Source of the DNA: Arachnia propionica
GTDB taxonomy: Bacteria > Actinomycetota > Actinomycetes > Propionibacteriales > Propionibacteriaceae
Assembly (NCBI RefSeq): GCF_037055325.1
Contig: NZ_CP146373.1
Span: 1,426,001-1,490,000 of the forward strand
Direction: 5' to 3'
Length of the DNA stretch: 64,000 nucleotides
Under the pieces are notes generated by a model. That model did no database searches, was not told where the DNA came from, and saw only the letters and a list, made by a program, of their open reading frames with translations. Of the stretch, positions 27,427 to 36,299 are shown one piece after another. Position numbers and translations under genes: made by a program. Within the stretch, counting starts at the first letter, position 1; the number at the start of each line of letters is the position of its first letter.

Positions 27427-28377
27427 TCAGAACCCCAATGACTTCAGTGTGTGCCGGATCGCTTCGGCTGATTCGTGCATGCAGCCAAGCTCCCCATCGG
27501 TCAGTGGTTGTCTGAGGGAGCGTCCAGCGCCTTGACGATCGACGAGAGTAGGAACGGAGAGACAGACGTCCTTGATGCCGTACCAGTCCTCCACAAGGCT
27601 CGAAATCGGTAGCACCCGGTGTTCGTCGCGCAGCACCGATTCGATGATCCGGGTGGCCGCAAGGCCGATGGCGTAGTTGGTAGCTCCCTTACCCTCGATC
27701 ACCTCATATGCAGCATTCACCACGCGATCCGCTATCGCATCACGGGTGGATTCGTCCAGCTTTCCGGTTTGCCGTTCCCAATCGAGCAGGGGAACACCGC
27801 CAATTGTGGCAGCGCTCCACAATGGAATCTCAGAATCCCCGTGTTCACCCGCGATGTATGCGTGCACATTCACCACTGCGACCTCACAGGCTTCCGCAAC
27901 CAGATATCGCAGCCGGGAAGAATCCAGCACCGTGCCGGAGCCGAACAACTGGTTACGGGGAAGCCCACTGATCTTCAAAGCAGCATAGGTGGTGACGTCC
28001 ACCGGATTGGTCACCATGAGGAAAATTGCTTCCGGGGAACGTTCCACCAGCGGCGGAATCACCTTCTTCATCAGGTTCACGGTGGAGGCTGCCAGATCCA
28101 TTCGGGTTTCCCCTGGTTTCTGTTTCGCTCCAGCGGTGATCACGACCACGTCGGAGCCCCGGGTGATCTCGGGATCCTCGGATCCCTCAACCTTCGCCTG
28201 CGGCATGAACTGGCTGCCGTGAGCCAGATCGAGGGCCTCAGCACGAACCTTCGCCGCGTTGATGTCGTGCAGCACGACATGCCGGGCGACCCCCCGGATC
28301 AAACTGGCGTAGGCCAGCGAGGAACCCACCGCCCCGGCACCAATGATCGACAGCTTGTTGACTCCACGAACGCTCAT
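27427..28377 (-). CDS. ldh: L-lactate dehydrogenase
   Basis: Interconverts pyruvate and L-lactate with NADH. The 316-aa product has the Rossmann start KLSIIGAGAVGSSLAYASLI at residues 8-27, the DINAAKVRAEALDL region with the NAD-selective Asp, the substrate loop AGAKQKPGETRMDL (catalytic Arg) near 95, TNPVDVTTY near 130, the GTVLDSSRLRYLVAE block (substrate Arg) and IAGEHGDSEIPLW near 185 (catalytic His). Its ATG overlaps the prs stop (ATGA), making it the third gene of a glmU–prs–ldh operon. Coupling of a fermentation enzyme to PRPP and UDP-GlcNAc synthesis is unusual. Confidence 0.93.
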   Translation of the reverse strand: MSVRGVNKLSIIGAGAVGSSLAYASLIRGVARHVVLHDINAAKVRAEALDLAHGSQFMPQAKVEGSEDPEITRGSDVVVITAGAKQKPGETRMDLAASTVNLMKKVIPPLVERSPEAIFLMVTNPVDVTTYAALKISGLPRNQLFGSGTVLDSSRLRYLVAEACEVAVVNVHAYIAGEHGDSEIPLWSAATIGGVPLLDWERQTGKLDESTRDAIADRVVNAAYEVIEGKGATNYAIGLAATRIIESVLRDEHRVLPISSLVEDWYGIKDVCLSVPTLVDRQGAGRSLRQPLTDGELGCMHESAEAIRHTLKSLGF

Positions 28378-29369
28378 TTGTATGCCTGCCCTCCAAACAG
28401 AGATGTCACCGATCCGTCGCGGAAAACGGCATTGATGGCCCGCGCTATCAGTGGGGCTATCGACAAAACCGTCAGATTGTCGATTGGTTCGGCAGTCCGG
28501 ATCGGCAACGTGTTCGTCACGATTATCTCTGCCATACCTGACGCGTTCAGCCGCTCCACAGCAGGCCCTGAGAACACAGCATGGGTGGCGGCGCAGATAA
28601 CCTTGCTGGCTCCTCGTTCCTGCAGCGCGAGCGCTGCCTGGGTAATGGTTCCCGCGGTGTCGATCATGTCATCGACAAGAATGCAGGTCTTACCCTGCAC
28701 ATCACCGACCACTTCGTGCACGGCAACCGTGTTGGCCTTCTCATGGTCGCGGCGCTTGTGGATGATCGCGAGCGGGCAACCAAGCTCATCGGTCCACATG
28801 TCAGCCAGTCTGACCCGTCCCGCGTCGGGAGAAACGACGCACATCTCGGAGGTGTCATAGTGCTCTCGGACGTAATCGCTCAGCACCGGCAGCCCCCAGA
28901 GATGATCGACCGGGCCGTCGAAAAACCCTTGAATCTGGGATGCGTGGAGATCCACTGACATGATCCTGTCAGCACCGGCCGCCTTGTAGAGATCGGCCAC
29001 CAGCCGGGCCGAGATGGGTTCCCTGCCGAGGTGTTTCTTGTCCTGGCGCGCATACGGGTAGAAGGGCGCGACCACGGTGATACGTTTCGCGGAAGCCCGT
29101 TTCAGGGCATCCACCATGATCAGCTGCTCCATGATCCACTCGTTCACGGGTGCGGTGTGGGACTGGATCACGAAGGCGTCGCTGCCGCGTACCGATTCCT
29201 CGAAACGGACGTAGATCTCTGAATTGGCATAGGCGAGGGCGCGGGTGGGAACCAGGTTCGTCTCGAGCGTGGCCGCGATCTCCTCAGCCAGCTCCGGGAA
29301 GGCCCGACCCGAGAAGAGCATCAGATGTTTGTTGTTCGCGGTCTCATTCCTCATGCGGAGTCGTTTCAT
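28374..29369 (-). CDS. prs: Ribose-phosphate pyrophosphokinase
   Basis: Makes PRPP from ribose 5-phosphate and ATP for purine, pyrimidine, His and Trp synthesis. At 331 aa it is full length. Visible motifs are FSGRAFPELAEEIA near residue 18, FEESVRGSDAFVIQSHT, VVAPFYPYARQDKKHLGREPISARLVADL near 100 (the regulatory flexible loop), SVDLHASQIQGFFDGPVDHL near 140 (metal ligands), and the PRPP loop CILVDDMIDTAGTITQAA near 235. It starts at an ATG whose ATGA overlaps the glmU stop; a Met five codons later is an alternative since the ribosome binding site is poor. Confidence 0.95.
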   Translation of the reverse strand: MKRLRMRNETANNKHLMLFSGRAFPELAEEIAATLETNLVPTRALAYANSEIYVRFEESVRGSDAFVIQSHTAPVNEWIMEQLIMVDALKRASAKRITVVAPFYPYARQDKKHLGREPISARLVADLYKAAGADRIMSVDLHASQIQGFFDGPVDHLWGLPVLSDYVREHYDTSEMCVVSPDAGRVRLADMWTDELGCPLAIIHKRRDHEKANTVAVHEVVGDVQGKTCILVDDMIDTAGTITQAALALQERGASKVICAATHAVFSGPAVERLNASGMAEIIVTNTLPIRTAEPIDNLTVLSIAPLIARAINAVFRDGSVTSLFGGQAYK

Positions 29370-30847
29370 TCCTTTTTCTTTGCCCTCGACTCGATGACTG
29401 CGGGATGGACATTGCCGTCACTTTCGGCCGCGGCCCGTGCAGCCTTTGACCCGGGGCGGCGTGTGGCCACCCAGTCATCGACATTGCGCTGCCGACCCCT
29501 GGCCACGGCGAGCCCTCCTGCGGGAACGTCATCGGTGACCGCCGACCCGGCGGCCACGAAGGCCCCGTCAGAGATGTCAACAGGCGCCACCAGCACGGAA
29601 TTCGACCCGATGAAAGCCGAGTTCCCGACGTGGGTGGCGGATTTGTTGACACCGTCATAATTTGCAAAGATCGTGCCCGCCCCGATGTTGACCCCATCGC
29701 CAATGACCGCATCACCGACATAGCTGAGGTGCGGAATCTTCGATCCTTCCCCAACAACCGCGTTCTTGGTCTCGACGAAGGCGCCGATCTTCCCGCCGGC
29801 ACCGAGCTGAGTCCCGGGACGCAGGTAGGAGAAAGGCCCCACAGTGGCCCCGTCGCCGATGATCGCGAAGGACCCGTGAGAACGGACCACGGTGGCGTTC
29901 TCCCCCACCTCGACGTCCTGGAGGGTGGTGTCCGGGCCGATGACCGCCCCGGATGCGATGGTGGTCGCGCCCTGAAGGATCACCCCGGGCATGAGGGTGA
30001 CATCCTGGCTGAGGTCGACGTCAACGTCGACCCACGTGTTGCGCGGATCGACGATGGTCACGCCCTCCCGCATCCAGCGTTCCAGGATGCGGCGGTTGAG
30101 TTCCTGACCCATCCTGGCCAGCTGGACGCGGTCGTTGACGCCCTCGGTCTGCCACACGTCGTCGGTGATCAGCGCACCGACGGGACGATCGAGATCGTGG
30201 GCGTAGCGGAGGATGTCGGTGAGGTACTGCTCGCCCTGGGCGTTGTCGGTGTTCAACTGCGCCAGGCCGTCACGCAGAACCGCGGCGTCAAAGACGTAGA
30301 TGCCGGAGTTGATTTCGCGAATCAGAAGCTGCTCGTCGGAGGCATCCCGATGCTCGACGATTCCGGTGACCTTTCCGCCTGTGCGAACGATTCGCCCATA
30401 ACCCGACGGGTCCTCCACCTCTGCGGTCAGCACCGTGACGGCGTTGCTTTCCGCGCGATGAATGGAGACGAGCCGGCGCAAGGTCTTGCCCGTGAGCAGG
30501 GGCACGTCTCCATAGGTGACGACCACCTCCCCCTCGAGGTTCGGCAACCGCTCCAGTCCACACGAGACCGCATGTCCGGTTCCCAGCTGCTGTTCCTGGA
30601 CCGCCGTACTCACGTTCTGGCTCAGCGACTCCAGGTGCTCCAAGACCTCAACGCGCTGGTGCCCCACCACGACCACAAGGTGGTGCGGGTTGAGAGCCTC
30701 GGCCGCCGAGACGGCGTAGCTGAGCATCGATTTGCCACACACCTCGTGGAGCAGTTTGGAGTGACGCGACTTCATTCGTGTGCCGCCGCCGGCGGCCAGG
30801 ACGATGACCGCTGCGACGGGAGCCAGATCGCTGTCAGGGATGGTCAA
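29366..30847 (-). CDS. glmU: Bifunctional UDP-N-acetylglucosamine pyrophosphorylase / GlcN-1-P acetyltransferase
   Basis: Makes UDP-GlcNAc for peptidoglycan. From the TTG at 30847 the product is 493 aa. The N-terminal uridylyltransferase has the LAAGGGTRMKS nucleotide loop near residue 20. The C-terminal left-handed beta-helix carries hexapeptide repeats from about 270 on, with YLRPGTQLGAGGKIGAFVE and the acetyltransferase block VGDAVIGDGVNIGAGTIFANYDG near 375. The TTG is chosen because AAGGAA lies seven bases upstream; the frame is open for 27 further codons without similarity. It is the first gene of the glmU–prs–ldh operon. Confidence 0.94.
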   Translation of the reverse strand: MTIPDSDLAPVAAVIVLAAGGGTRMKSRHSKLLHEVCGKSMLSYAVSAAEALNPHHLVVVVGHQRVEVLEHLESLSQNVSTAVQEQQLGTGHAVSCGLERLPNLEGEVVVTYGDVPLLTGKTLRRLVSIHRAESNAVTVLTAEVEDPSGYGRIVRTGGKVTGIVEHRDASDEQLLIREINSGIYVFDAAVLRDGLAQLNTDNAQGEQYLTDILRYAHDLDRPVGALITDDVWQTEGVNDRVQLARMGQELNRRILERWMREGVTIVDPRNTWVDVDVDLSQDVTLMPGVILQGATTIASGAVIGPDTTLQDVEVGENATVVRSHGSFAIIGDGATVGPFSYLRPGTQLGAGGKIGAFVETKNAVVGEGSKIPHLSYVGDAVIGDGVNIGAGTIFANYDGVNKSATHVGNSAFIGSNSVLVAPVDISDGAFVAAGSAVTDDVPAGGLAVARGRQRNVDDWVATRRPGSKAARAAAESDGNVHPAVIESRAKKKE

Positions 30848-30984
30848 GACGGTTTCCTTCCCACGGTTCGCCGGGGCCTCCCCGGATTCACGATACGAAA
30901 CTACCAGTCGCAGGGCCTGCCGGCCCACTGTTCATCGGCACGGCCCCGAAACGGGCAGGTCCGCTGATCCCCTGCGTCGATACC

Positions 30985-32040
30985 ATGACGTTTATGGTGA
31001 GATTCAACACGGATCCCCTGGTTGCGCCGCTCACCCCGCAAGAATTCCACGCGCTGAAACAGCGCCGCACACGAGGCGAGTTCGGCACCTCGACACCCAA
31101 CTTTTACGTGGTGATAGCCATCGGGGTGGTCGTGTTCGTTTGTGTACAACTACTCGCGATTGCCGTGCCGCTCATCAGGGCAATGACACCATCTGGAGAT
31201 CCACCACAGTTCCTGTGGCCATTAATTCTGCTGGCCCTGGGCATCGCCGCAATCTGCGCCGCAGCCCTGTTCATGACGATCAGATCGCATCGGCGACGGC
31301 AGCTTCGCTGGAGCTTGTTGGCACGTTTCGCCGACGCCAACGGGATGCGGTTCGGGATCCATTCAGCGAATCCCCAGTATCCCGGGGTGCTTTTCAACGA
31401 AGGGAAGTCCCGGGCCTCGACTCTTCATTTGTTCTCCCCGGTTGGTGTGCTGGCCGACGTTGGCGGCTACGAGTACACCACCGGCGGAGGACAAAACAGA
31501 GTCACCCATCACTGGCATTTCGCTGCGTTCCGGCTGCCGCATCCCGTCCCGCACCTACTACTCGACGCCAGGGCGAACAACGGTGCGTGGGGAACAAACC
31601 TGCCAGAAACCTTCGCGTCTTCACAACGCATCAGCCTGGGTGAGCCCTTCGACAGCCACTACCAGCTCTACGCCCCCGAGGGCTACGGACGCGACGCCTT
31701 CCAACTGCTGCCACCCCACGTCATGGATGCCCTGCTGAGAACTCCCATTGTCTACGACATTGAGATGATCGACACCTGGCTGTTCTGCTACACACAATCC
31801 CAGCAGGACTTGACCAACCCAGCCACCTGGCGCCTGCTGGAGACCATCGCAAACGGCGTGCTGGGTTCGCTCGCCCCAGTCGTCAACCGCTACAGCGATT
31901 CACGTGCGCTGATTGGAGCTGCCGGAAACGCCAGCTACGGGCCAGGAACCCCTGTTCAGGTCGCGCCGCAGGGCACACGGCTACGACGCGGGTGGGCATC
32001 TCAACCTTCATCGGGTTCGCCATCTTCCTGGCCTACGTGA
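30985..32040 (+). pseudogene. Unknown membrane protein gene with a 3' frameshift
   Basis: The open frame encodes 351 aa with a hydrophilic start, two membrane helices (about 39-64 and 77-96) and a large soluble domain that I do not recognise. The last 15 or so residues read as unstructured sequence. In the frame one base back, from about 31971, the DNA encodes a clean membrane helix (ISTFIGFAIFLAYVIVSRLL) ending at a TAG at 32070-32072. The natural protein therefore probably had a C-terminal membrane anchor, and a one-base indel around 31960-31990 has replaced it. It could be a real mutation or a sequencing error. The extended stop overlaps the convergent tRNA-Gln by 12 bases. Confidence 0.6.
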
Positions 32041-32060
32041 TCGTGTCCAGGCTCCTCGGG

Positions 32061-32139
32061 CTCCCCGGGTAGGAGTCGAACCTACTTCGCTAATCCTGAT
32101 TCAAAGTCAGGCGGGCCCTGCCGGAAGACCAACCGGGGA
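32061..32139 (-). tRNA. tRNA-Gln (anticodon UUG)
   Basis: Minus-strand cloverleaf with a perfect 7-bp acceptor (TCCCCGG/CCGGGGA), D-arm GGTC/GGCC with a 9-nt loop containing GG, anticodon stem CCTGA/TCAGG with loop CTTTGAA (anticodon UUG, Gln), and T-arm GTAGG-TTCGACT-CCTAC. No CCA is encoded. It is unusual in having two bases between the D-arm and anticodon stem and a 9-nt variable loop, giving 79 nt. A tRNA-Gln beside glmU is a recurrent actinobacterial arrangement, which supports the assignment. Confidence 0.85.
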
Positions 32140-32287
32140 ATGGCCCGGAACCCGGGCCGGTTCGCAAGTCTAACGGAAAGAACCGGTCTTTGGGTTTTCC
32201 ACAATCTCGGGGCGGCGTTGCGTTGCCGGAGGATCCGGCACCGATGCGCCCATGATTGTCGGTGAGGGAGCGATCAGAGGAGGACAC

Positions 32288-32851
32288 ATGGAGCGTTGTT
32301 TTGGGACAGGGGATCCCCTGTATGAGCACTACCATGACACCGAGTGGGGGCGTCCTCTGCCCGATGACCCGAAGGAAGCGTTACTGCTCGAACGCCTCAT
32401 ATTGGAAGGCTTCCAGTCGGGGCTGAAATGGATCACTGTCCTGCGCAAACGTGAAGCGTTTCGGACTGCCTTCGTCGGTTTCGACCCGGAAACTGTGGCG
32501 AGTTTTGGCGAAGAGGATGTCACTCGGCTGATGGCTGATTCCGGGATCATCCGCAACGAGCGGAAAATTCGAGCAGCCGTGGCAAACGCCAGGGCCCTGG
32601 TCGCCCTGCACGTCGCGGGTGGGCGTCTGGCGGACATCTTCGCCGAGCACGTCCCTTCCCCCGCATTGACTCCACCTGAACGCCGCGACGAGATACCCGT
32701 CCAGACCCCAGAAAGCGAGGCCCTCAGCCACCGGTTGAAGAACCTGGGGTTTCGTTTCGTCGGACCAGTGACGCTGTATTCCACCATGCAAGCCATCGGG
32801 TTGGTCAATGACCATCTCGCATCGTGCTGGACACGCAAGACGGGAGCATGA
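32288..32851 (+). CDS. tag: DNA-3-methyladenine glycosylase I
   Basis: Base-excision enzyme specific for 3-methyladenine. The 187-aa product starts MERCFGTGDPLYEHYHDTEWG, matching the family opening with the zinc-ligand Cys4 and the HDTEWG motif. It continues ILEGFQSGLKWITVLRKREAF near residue 38 (base-binding Trp), DSGIIRNERKIRAAVANARA near 85, and ends FRFVGPVTLYSTMQAIGLVNDHLASCW with the His/Cys zinc ligands. The ATG at 32288 has AGGAGG seven bases upstream; a start 12 codons earlier is less likely. It precedes a TetR gene on the same strand. Confidence 0.95.
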   Translation: MERCFGTGDPLYEHYHDTEWGRPLPDDPKEALLLERLILEGFQSGLKWITVLRKREAFRTAFVGFDPETVASFGEEDVTRLMADSGIIRNERKIRAAVANARALVALHVAGGRLADIFAEHVPSPALTPPERRDEIPVQTPESEALSHRLKNLGFRFVGPVTLYSTMQAIGLVNDHLASCWTRKTGA

Positions 32852-32914
32852 ACACCAGGTGCCCGGAAGGTTTCTTGTTTGGGCATCGCCGCTTGATTGC
32901 GGGAGACTGGAACC

Positions 32915-33577
32915 ATGCCAACGCCCGCCAGTACACGCGCCCGTCGTTCACGACTGCGCCTGAGTTCAGCGGAGCGACGTGCGCAGTTGCTCGCCATCTC
33001 CCGGGAGGTGTTCGCGGAACGAGGTTTCGAAGGCACCTCTGTGGAGGAGATCGCTGCCCGGGCCGGGGTGTCGAAGCCTGTGGTCTACGAGCATTTCGGC
33101 GGCAAGGATGGCGCCTATCAGGCGGTTGTCGAGCAAGAGACCACCGCACTGCACGCGGAGATCCGAGCCGCCCTCAACAAGCCCGGAGCGGGACCCCGGG
33201 AAACCTTGGAACGCGGCACCCTGGCCCTCCTCGACTACATCGACCGCTGCCCGGACGGTTTCCGCATCCTCTCGCGTGATTCATCACTGACGAATCCAAC
33301 CGGCTCCTTCGCCTCCATCCTCAGCGAGATCGCCACCCAGGTGGAGGAGATCCTGGGGGACGAGTTCGCCCGTCTGGGTCACGACCCGCGATACGCGCAC
33401 CTGTATGCCCAGGCCCTGGTGGGGCTGGTCGCAATGACCGGCCAACAGTGGCTGGACAATCGCGAGCCGGAACGGCTGGTGGTGGCCCGGCACCTTATCA
33501 ACCTGGCCTGGAACGGGATGGCCAACCTGAAGTCCACGCCGAAACTTCTCGTCGAGTTCAAGGACAGACTGCGATGA
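32915..33577 (+). CDS. TetR/AcrR-family transcriptional regulator
   Basis: A 220-aa regulator. The N-terminal HTH is AQLLAISREVFAERGFEGTSVEEIAARAGVSKPVVYEHFGGKDGAY (residues about 26-72), a textbook TetR DNA-binding domain. The remainder is the helical ligand-binding domain, with FRILSRDSSLTNPTGSFASIL near 112. A TetR gene between tRNA-Gln/glmU and mfd is common in Actinobacteria; here mfd lies elsewhere. The ATG has GGGAG nine bases upstream and is preferred to a TTG six codons earlier. Confidence 0.93.
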   Translation: MPTPASTRARRSRLRLSSAERRAQLLAISREVFAERGFEGTSVEEIAARAGVSKPVVYEHFGGKDGAYQAVVEQETTALHAEIRAALNKPGAGPRETLERGTLALLDYIDRCPDGFRILSRDSSLTNPTGSFASILSEIATQVEEILGDEFARLGHDPRYAHLYAQALVGLVAMTGQQWLDNREPERLVVARHLINLAWNGMANLKSTPKLLVEFKDRLR

Positions 33578-33693
33578 ACCAGCCGAGGCACCTGGCAGAC
33601 TGCCGCTGCGGTTCCTAGCTGTAATGGATGATCCCGGAAGATGCAAACATTTTGTTGACAGTTGTCGTAACGGACTGAAGGAACAGAAAGACG

Positions 33694-34902
33694 ATGAGCG
33701 TTTCTGGCCCGGGTGGGCAGTGGAAAGCGGACCCGCAACCTACCTGGGGGGCTCAGCAAGACCCCGGACGGGGCTGGGCTCCTATGTCCACGAATCCCTA
33801 CTGGAATCCCCAAGGACCTCGTCCCCAGGCCTCACAGAGTTTCGGCTTCCAATACGCTCCTCAGCACCAGTACGCTCCTCGGCCTCCAGGCCGCGGGGGT
33901 GGCAGCAATGTACCGCTGGCGCTCGGCATCGTGCTCGGTGCGGTCGTGCTGGTGTCCTTTCTGGCGTTGCTCGCAGGCACCCTCCGCTCCCAGGAACCCA
34001 CGGTGACAGTGCCGCACGAGACCGCCACCCGTCCCGGCAGCAACTCATCAGCCACCTCTGAGCCAACCACGACTTCCAGAAGGACGCAGAAGTCTTCACC
34101 ACCACCGTCGTCCCGACAGACCCAGGCACCAGCACCTACGCCCACACCCACCCTGACTCCTGAGCCCAAACCCCGGCGAGCAGGGCAGGTCCCGAACGAG
34201 AAACTCGAGCCTCTCCCCACCCCGGACTCCAACGACTCAGCCTGGAAAACAGTTCAGCAGGCCCCGATCTACAACCTCAGCTGGCCCGATCTGACCGGCT
34301 GCCCCACAGCATCCCACGCCGATTCCATGGCCGAGATGGGCAAGCAGGTGGAGGCAGAAATTAAGTGCGTAGAGAAAGCTTGGAAGCCGGTGTTCGAACG
34401 ACTCGGGTATTCCACCCATTCGGTGCCTGTTTACTACTTCGAAGGCGACACGGCACACTCGCCGTGTGGAAGTATGCAGGCTCCTGCCATGTACTGTTCC
34501 GCCAATGGCGGCAGCCTGTACTTCGGCGCCAAACTGCTGAAAGACAGCACCGCCGCAAGCGAGATATGGATCAAACTCATGGTCTTCCACGAGTACGGAC
34601 ATCACATCCAGAGCCTCAGCAAAGTGCAGACAGTCCGGAATCAGCTTCCCAGCGGCAACGAGACGGAGCGCCGCATAGAGATACAGGCCGAATGCTATGC
34701 AACAGGGATGCTGCGCAGCGACGACTCCTTCCCACTGACCCAGACAAACTACGAAGAGGTTCGCGAGAGCCTGCAGAGCTTCATCGACGACGGCATCCAC
34801 GGCGCCCCTGAGTCACTGCTGTACTGGGGCATGCGAGGCTTCCACTCCGAGAGCATCGGTGGCTGCAACACGTGGGTGGTGGGCTCGGAGAAGGTCAGGT
34901 AA
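33694..34902 (+). CDS. Membrane-anchored neutral zinc metallopeptidase (YpfJ-like)
   Basis: A 402-aa protein: a Pro/Gln/Tyr-rich cytoplasmic N-terminus of about 70 residues, one membrane helix (VPLALGIVLGAVVLVSFLALLAG, about 73-95), a Ser/Thr/Pro linker to about 160, and an extracytoplasmic peptidase domain. The zinc motif is VFHEYGHHIQ near 300 (HExxH), followed by the downstream Glu region RRIEIQAECYATGML. FGAKLL and CGSMQAPAMYCSANGGSLYF match the conserved pre-catalytic block, with Cys pairs likely in disulfides. Substrate unknown. It ends one base before the convergent MarR stop. Confidence 0.85.
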   Translation: MSVSGPGGQWKADPQPTWGAQQDPGRGWAPMSTNPYWNPQGPRPQASQSFGFQYAPQHQYAPRPPGRGGGSNVPLALGIVLGAVVLVSFLALLAGTLRSQEPTVTVPHETATRPGSNSSATSEPTTTSRRTQKSSPPPSSRQTQAPAPTPTPTLTPEPKPRRAGQVPNEKLEPLPTPDSNDSAWKTVQQAPIYNLSWPDLTGCPTASHADSMAEMGKQVEAEIKCVEKAWKPVFERLGYSTHSVPVYYFEGDTAHSPCGSMQAPAMYCSANGGSLYFGAKLLKDSTAASEIWIKLMVFHEYGHHIQSLSKVQTVRNQLPSGNETERRIEIQAECYATGMLRSDDSFPLTQTNYEEVRESLQSFIDDGIHGAPESLLYWGMRGFHSESIGGCNTWVVGSEKVR

Positions 34903-35385
34903 TCACCCGGAGGCAAGCAGCAGACGGCGAAGCATCGCCGCGAGAGAGTCGCGTTCATGCGGATCCCATCCGACCAACAGGGACTCCTCCAGTTCGACCA
35001 GGGCCCCGAGGGCCTCGTCGACGGCCCGGCGGCCTTCGGCGGTAAGCTCGATGAGGGCGGCTCGACCGTCGCTCGGGTCGGCATGGCGGGTGACCAGGCC
35101 CCGGGCGCGAAGCCGGTCTACCCGGTTGGTCATGGTCCCGGATGTGACGTGGGTCTGCTGCAGCAACTGGCCGGGTGACAACCGGTAGGGCCGTCCGGAG
35201 CGCCGCAGGGCCGCCAGGACGTCGAACTCCCAGACCTCCAGTCCGTGTTCGGCGAAACAGCGTTTGCGTTCCCTGTTCAGGAGGGCCGCCAGCCGGTGGA
35301 TCCGCGACCACACCGCCATGGGGGAGGTGGCGAGGTCGGGGCGCTCCCGATGCCACGCAGCCATCACCTCGTCGACCTCGTCCAT
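34903..35385 (-). CDS. MarR-family transcriptional regulator
   Basis: A 160-aa winged-helix regulator. LAALLNRERKRCFAEHGLEVWEFDVLAALRRSG begins the domain; SPGQLLQQTHVTSGTMTNRVDRLRARGLVTRHADPSDGRAALIELTAEGRR contains the recognition helix and wing with the typical DxRxxxIxLT pattern. It is followed 10 bp upstream on the same strand by the ispE–rsmA–tatD–rsmI run, so it could be cotranscribed as the last gene. Ligand unknown. Confidence 0.92.
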   Translation of the reverse strand: MDEVDEVMAAWHRERPDLATSPMAVWSRIHRLAALLNRERKRCFAEHGLEVWEFDVLAALRRSGRPYRLSPGQLLQQTHVTSGTMTNRVDRLRARGLVTRHADPSDGRAALIELTAEGRRAVDEALGALVELEESLLVGWDPHERDSLAAMLRRLLLASG

Positions 35386-35395
35386 CTGTGCTCCT

Positions 35396-36295
35396 TCAGT
35401 TCACGATCCGTGCGCCCGGCACCGGCCCGTGGGCGCGACGCACGGCACGAACCCGGGAAGACAGCACCAGCCGGTCGGAGATCGCATCAGCGACGGCCTT
35501 GGTGCCGCCCAGGAAGGCGATGGTGGGGCCGGAACCGCTCACCAGGGCGCCGGTCGCACCCGCCTCACGTCCCATTGCCAGGACGTCGACCAGCTCGGGC
35601 TGGAGGTTGAAAGCCGCCCGCTGCAGGTCGTTTCTGAGCAGCGCGCCTACACGGCGAGCATCACCATCGGCCAGGGCCTCCAGCAGACCGGAATCGATGT
35701 CGGTGGGCTGGGGCGCACTGATGCGGTCGAACTCCCGGAACACCGCCGGGGTGGACAGACCATGATGGCTCAGTGCCAGCACCCAGTGGAAGCTGCCCCG
35801 TGCCGGCACGGACCTCAGCTTCTCCCCCCGCCCGGTGCCAACGGCGGTGCCGCCGTGCAGCAGAAAGGGGACATCGGCACCGAGCCGGGCCGCGACAGCG
35901 TGGAGCTGCTCCGTATCCAGGCCCGCCCCCCACAGCTGGTTGCAGGCGACCAGGGTGGCAGCGGCATCAGCCGATCCCCCGGCCATACCTCCCGCAACAG
36001 GGATGCGTTTGTGGACCCGGATCTCCACCCCGAGGTTTCCCATCCCACAGGTCTTGGCCAGCAGCCGGGCCGCGCGGACCACGAGATTCGTGTCGTCAAC
36101 AGGCAGACCAGAGGCGCCCTCGCCTCGGAAATTCACCCGGAACACTCCAGCCTCGGCGGGTCGCGCCACCAGATCGTCGAACAGCGACACCGCCTGGAAC
36201 AGGGTTCCCAGAGTGTGATAGCCCTCGTTGTCGGTGGCTCCGACGTTCAGCGTCAGGTTCACCTTGGCCGGCACCCGCACCCGCACTTCCTTCAC
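35396..36295 (-). CDS. ispE: 4-diphosphocytidyl-2-C-methyl-D-erythritol kinase
   Basis: GHMP kinase of the non-mevalonate isoprenoid pathway. The 299-aa protein shows VRVPAKVNLTLNVGATDNEGYH at residues 5-26 (substrate Lys and Asp region), the ATP loop RIPVAGGMAGGSADAAATL near 98, LGADVPFLLHGGTAVGTGRG near 140 and the third motif GALVSGSGPTIAFLGG near 250. It follows rsmA by four bases, the conserved rsmA–ispE order of Actinobacteria. Confidence 0.95.
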   Translation of the reverse strand: MKEVRVRVPAKVNLTLNVGATDNEGYHTLGTLFQAVSLFDDLVARPAEAGVFRVNFRGEGASGLPVDDTNLVVRAARLLAKTCGMGNLGVEIRVHKRIPVAGGMAGGSADAAATLVACNQLWGAGLDTEQLHAVAARLGADVPFLLHGGTAVGTGRGEKLRSVPARGSFHWVLALSHHGLSTPAVFREFDRISAPQPTDIDSGLLEALADGDARRVGALLRNDLQRAAFNLQPELVDVLAMGREAGATGALVSGSGPTIAFLGGTKAVADAISDRLVLSSRVRAVRRAHGPVPGARIVN

Positions 36296-36299
36296 GGCC

